Positions 61,580-64,000 of a stretch of DNA of 64,000 nt are shown in pieces. Below the pieces are notes generated by a model that was not told where the DNA came from, ran no database searches, and was given only the letters and a program-made list of their open reading frames with translations. How positions within the stretch are numbered: position 1 is the first letter of the stretch; each line of letters starts with the position of its first letter. The DNA comes from Streptomyces sp. AC555_RSS877 (GTDB lineage: Bacteria > Actinomycetota > Actinomycetes > Streptomycetales > Streptomycetaceae), in the NCBI RefSeq assembly GCF_019049245.1, contig NZ_JAGMUK010000005.1, positions 62,001 through 126,000 of the forward strand, in the 5' to 3' direction. The translations under genes and the position numbers were made by a program.

Positions 61580-61734
61580 GCCCGATTCCCCGCCTTCCCC
61601 GCCATTTTGTGCCTCACTACACCCGTGCGATGAGAGCGAATTGTGCCCTACGGAACACGGTCCGTGCCGGGCAGGTCCGGTCAGGGCGGGGGAAGGGCGG
61701 TTCGCCGTGTTGACCCGGCTGCGAGAATTCGTCC

Positions 61735-62628
61735 ATGGCCGAGATCATCCAGCGCGACGGGACCTGGGCCTTCGACGGGAGCACGGTCAGGATCACGCCG
61801 GGACTCCACCGCTCCGTGCCGCTGTTCCGGCAGACGTACGGCGAGATCGCCGTGCCCCTGGAGGCCATCGCTGGCGTCGCCTTCGAGCCCGAACGCAAGC
61901 GCGGCCGGCTGCGCATGCGGCTGCGCGAGGGCGCCGACCCGCTCCTGCGCGCGACCGGGGGCCGCCTGCCCGACCCGGCCGATCCGTACCGGCTGCTGGT
62001 GGAGGTGGACCGGGCGGGGGTAGCGGAGTACGTGGCCGAGGAGATCCGCCGGTCGCTGCTGCTGGACCAGATCCCCACGGAGCCGACCAAGGCATACCTC
62101 CTGCCAGGACCGCCGGTCCCGGTCTCGGTCCGCTCCTCCGACGGCATGGTCTCCTTCGACGGCACCCGGGTCCGCATCGACTGGGCCGACACGTCCGACC
62201 GGGTCAAACGGGCGACCGGTCCCCGCATCATCGACCTCGGCGATCTCGTCCAGGTCGAATGGCTGCCCAACTCCGGTTACGAGGACGGCTTCCTGCGCTT
62301 CCTGACCCGCGAGACCACGTTCTCCAAACTGCCGCCCGAGAAGGACCCCTACGCCCTGGACCTGTGGGGCAGCGCCCGCCGCGACCTGCTCACGGCCCTC
62401 GTCGCCACCGCGGTCACGGCCCGGCTGCCGCACCCCTCCGCCCGCGCGGCCGTCGAGAGCGGTGAGCAGGCCGCCCGGCGGCCGCTGACGGCGACCGTCC
62501 CGCCCCAGGCCGACCATCACGACGTACTCCTGCGGCGGCTGCGGGAGCTGGGCGAGCTGTACCGGGACGGGGTGCTCACGGACGAGGAGTTCGCGATGAC
62601 GAAGGCCGCCGTCCTCCGAGGATTCTGA
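61735..62628 (+). CDS. DUF4429 protein with C-terminal SHOCT domain
   Basis: A 297-aa cytosolic protein. Two DUF4429 (PH-like) domains are repeated: residues about 1-110 (GTWAFDGSTVRITPG; AVPLEAIAGVAFEPERKRG) and about 125-220 (GMVSFDGTRVRIDWAD; IDLGDLVQVEWLPNSGYEDG). A C-terminal SHOCT helix pair follows (LRRLRELGELYRDGVLTDEE, then F), which is an oligomerisation module. No clear ribosome-binding site precedes ATG 61735. The partner is unknown. Confidence 0.9.
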   Translation: MAEIIQRDGTWAFDGSTVRITPGLHRSVPLFRQTYGEIAVPLEAIAGVAFEPERKRGRLRMRLREGADPLLRATGGRLPDPADPYRLLVEVDRAGVAEYVAEEIRRSLLLDQIPTEPTKAYLLPGPPVPVSVRSSDGMVSFDGTRVRIDWADTSDRVKRATGPRIIDLGDLVQVEWLPNSGYEDGFLRFLTRETTFSKLPPEKDPYALDLWGSARRDLLTALVATAVTARLPHPSARAAVESGEQAARRPLTATVPPQADHHDVLLRRLRELGELYRDGVLTDEEFAMTKAAVLRGF

Positions 62629-62647
62629 CGCCCCCGGCTCGGCAGCC

Positions 62648-63457
62648 TCAGCTCAGCAGATCCGGCTCGCTGCGGCTGATGTCCTGCCACATCGGCTGGT
62701 AGTTGATCCACGCCACCAGGTCCCCGCCCAGCTGCTCCCGGGTGGCCACCGCCGCCTTGTGGTCGATCAGGACGGGCCGTCCGGCCGCCTTCGCGGTGAG
62801 CTGGACCTGGCAGGACCGTTCCAGGGACAGGAACCACCAGGCCGCCGCGTCCACCGAGTCGCCGACGGTCAGCAGCCCGTGGTTGCGCAGCACCAGCGCC
62901 TTGCGCGTGCCGAGGGCGGTGGCGATGCGGCGGCCCTCGTCGGCGTCGACGGCGACGCCGGTGTAGGCGTCGTACAGGGCGTGATCCTCGTAGAAGGCGC
63001 AGCTCTCCTGGGTGATCGGGTCCAGGAAGTCGCCCAGGGCCGACAGCGCGCGGCCGTGTACCGAGTGGCAGTGGGCGACCGCGACGACGTCGGGGCGGGC
63101 GGCGTGCACCTGGACGTGCACGGTGAAGGCGGCCTGGTTGACGTGGTAGCGGCCCTCGATGACCTGGCCGTCGGAGTTGGCGAGGACCAGGTCGCTCACG
63201 GTGACGTGCTTGAACGGTATCCCGAACGGATTGACCCAGAAGCAGTCGCTGTACTCCGGGTCGCGGGCGGTGATGTGTCCGGAGACCCCGTCCTCGAAGC
63301 CGAGCCGCCCGAAGATCCGCAGGGCGCCCGCGAGCCGTTCCTTGCGGTGCCGGCGTTCGTCGTCGACCGATTCGTGCATCGGTGGCATGGCGAACCGGAG
63401 CCGGTCGGTGGGGAGCGGCGGGGGTGGAGTGGGCCCGGCTTCGGGCGTCCCGTGCAT
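62648..63457 (-). CDS. Class II aldolase/adducin family protein
   Basis: A 269-aa enzyme. The phosphate-binding GHITARDPEYSDCFWVNPFG is at about residues 60-79, zinc ligands are in VVAVAHCHSVHGRALSALG (about 125-143) and the third His in LVLRNHGLLTVG (about 195). It would cleave or form a bond in a sugar or hydroxy acid phosphate. The length fits bacterial YlmB/fuculose aldolase-like proteins; the substrate is unknown. It is divergent from the PPOX gene; an inverted repeat lies between them. Confidence 0.9.
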   Translation of the reverse strand: MHGTPEAGPTPPPPLPTDRLRFAMPPMHESVDDERRHRKERLAGALRIFGRLGFEDGVSGHITARDPEYSDCFWVNPFGIPFKHVTVSDLVLANSDGQVIEGRYHVNQAAFTVHVQVHAARPDVVAVAHCHSVHGRALSALGDFLDPITQESCAFYEDHALYDAYTGVAVDADEGRRIATALGTRKALVLRNHGLLTVGDSVDAAAWWFLSLERSCQVQLTAKAAGRPVLIDHKAAVATREQLGGDLVAWINYQPMWQDISRSEPDLLS

Positions 63458-63553
63458 GTGTCGTCCTCCGGCACTGGGTTGGTTTACGGGCGGAAGTTAC
63501 CGTCGGTCAGCGCGGGAGAACAGCGCTGGTGGGTAAAGATGGCGCACCCGGGC

Positions 63554-63582
63554 CGATACCCGACAGAAGATGTCGCGTATCG
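63554..63582. promoter_or_regulatory. 12-bp inverted repeat between aldolase and PPOX genes
   Basis: CGATACCCGACA (63554-63565) and TGTCGCGTATCG (63571-63582) pair with one mismatch across a 5-base spacer. The repeat ends 17 bases before ATG 63600, so it would cover the promoter or leader of the PPOX gene. Confidence 0.7.
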
Positions 63583-63599
63583 CAGGAAGACTGGCTGTT

Positions 63600-64000
63600 A
63601 TGAACTGGGCAGCTTTCTCCGCCGCGGAACCCGACCTGGCCAAGACCGTCGAAGAACGGTTCGGCGCCTACACCCACCACATCCTCGCGACCCTCCGCAA
63701 GGACGGATCGCCGCGCACCACCGGCCTGGAGGTGCGCTTCCTGAACGGCGAGCTGTGGCTGGGCATGATGCCGGGCTCGCTCAAGGCGCTCGACCTGCGC
63801 CGCGACCCGCGGTTCGCGCTCCAGGCGAACCCCGGGGAGGGCACCGGCATGGGCGGCGGCGACGTGCGGATCAGCGGACGGGCGATCGAGGTGGACGATC
63901 GGGAGGCCAAGGCCGGATACGTCGAAGAGGTGGAACCGCCGGAGCCGCTCCACCTCTTCCGCACCGAGCTGACGGAGGTCGTGCGGACCTCCGTCGAGGA
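63600..64000 (+). CDS. PPOX class flavin/F420-dependent protein, 3' end outside window
   Basis: The first 133 residues of a pyridoxamine-phosphate-oxidase-like protein (split beta-barrel). The typical opening is FGAYTHHILATLRKDGSPRT, then GLEVRFLNGELWLGMMPGSL with KALDLRRDPRFALQANPG. DVRISGRAIEVDD follows. ATG 63600 has AGGAAG upstream. The C-terminus lies outside the window; cofactor (FMN, F420 or haem) cannot be decided. Confidence 0.85.
   Translation, partial: MNWAAFSAAEPDLAKTVEERFGAYTHHILATLRKDGSPRTTGLEVRFLNGELWLGMMPGSLKALDLRRDPRFALQANPGEGTGMGGGDVRISGRAIEVDDREAKAGYVEEVEPPEPLHLFRTELTEVVRTSVE

Overview
The window looks like a stretch of Streptomyces chromosome. GC content and third-position GC are very high. 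The order pcrA - SWIM/MoxR/VWA block - sucCD - purHN - folD - mdh is the conserved arrangement of Streptomyces core chromosomes, and many genes belong to families typical of that genus (DUF6350, DUF3017, DUF2690, DUF5682, DUF5691, PspC histidine kinase, coiled-coil NlpC/P60 proteins). I see no rRNA, tRNA, insertion sequence, prophage or CRISPR array.

Layout. 1-5.6 kb: the 3' part of a FAD monooxygenase, a class IV aminotransferase reading frame broken by an in-frame TGA, and three AhpD/carboxymuconolactone-decarboxylase paralogues around a MocR regulator and a PEP-mutase-like protein. 5.6-12.7 kb: a five-gene minus-strand operon for glycine betaine, with synthesis from choline (betB, betA) followed by an ABC importer (ATPase, double permease, binding lipoprotein). 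13.1-16.5 kb: a three-gene membrane cluster whose first two products share a short motif placed C-terminally in one and N-terminally in the other. 16.7-17.6 kb: a MarR-GNAT fusion with a large palindrome just before its start. 17.7-32.4 kb: housekeeping genes mdh, folD, purH, purN, sucD and sucC, mixed with two membrane-anchored HTH proteins, DUF3017, RDD and DUF6350 membrane proteins and an HTH-sigma-like protein. 32.9-36.2 kb: two secreted low-complexity proteins, one built of about 29 eleven-residue repeats. 36.4-45.5 kb: a VWA - DUF5682 - MoxR chain divergent from SWIM - DUF5691. 45.6-55.5 kb: a B12-binding subunit, a lipase-like hydrolase, pcrA and three peptidoglycan hydrolases (one M23, two NlpC/P60), one of them behind a c-di-AMP (ydaO-type) riboswitch. 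55.5-59.5 kb: an EsrISR-like envelope-stress module (LuxR-type regulator, PspC histidine kinase, divergent PspC protein). 59.5-64 kb: DoxX, a membrane protein, DUF4429-SHOCT, class II aldolase and a 3'-truncated PPOX-family protein.

The most interesting signal is that the divergent promoters of the SWIM gene and the MoxR-DUF5682-VWA chain, and also the pcrA promoter, match the mycobacterial RecA-independent (PafBC-type) DNA-damage promoter TTGTCRGTG-N8-TANNNT. This links a functionally uncharacterised MoxR/VWA/SWIM system to the DNA-damage response. Other strong signals are the C-terminal/N-terminal motif pair, the 11-residue repeat protein, five 11-bp direct repeats before the M23 gene, the perfect MarR operator, and a candidate TamR operator before mdh.
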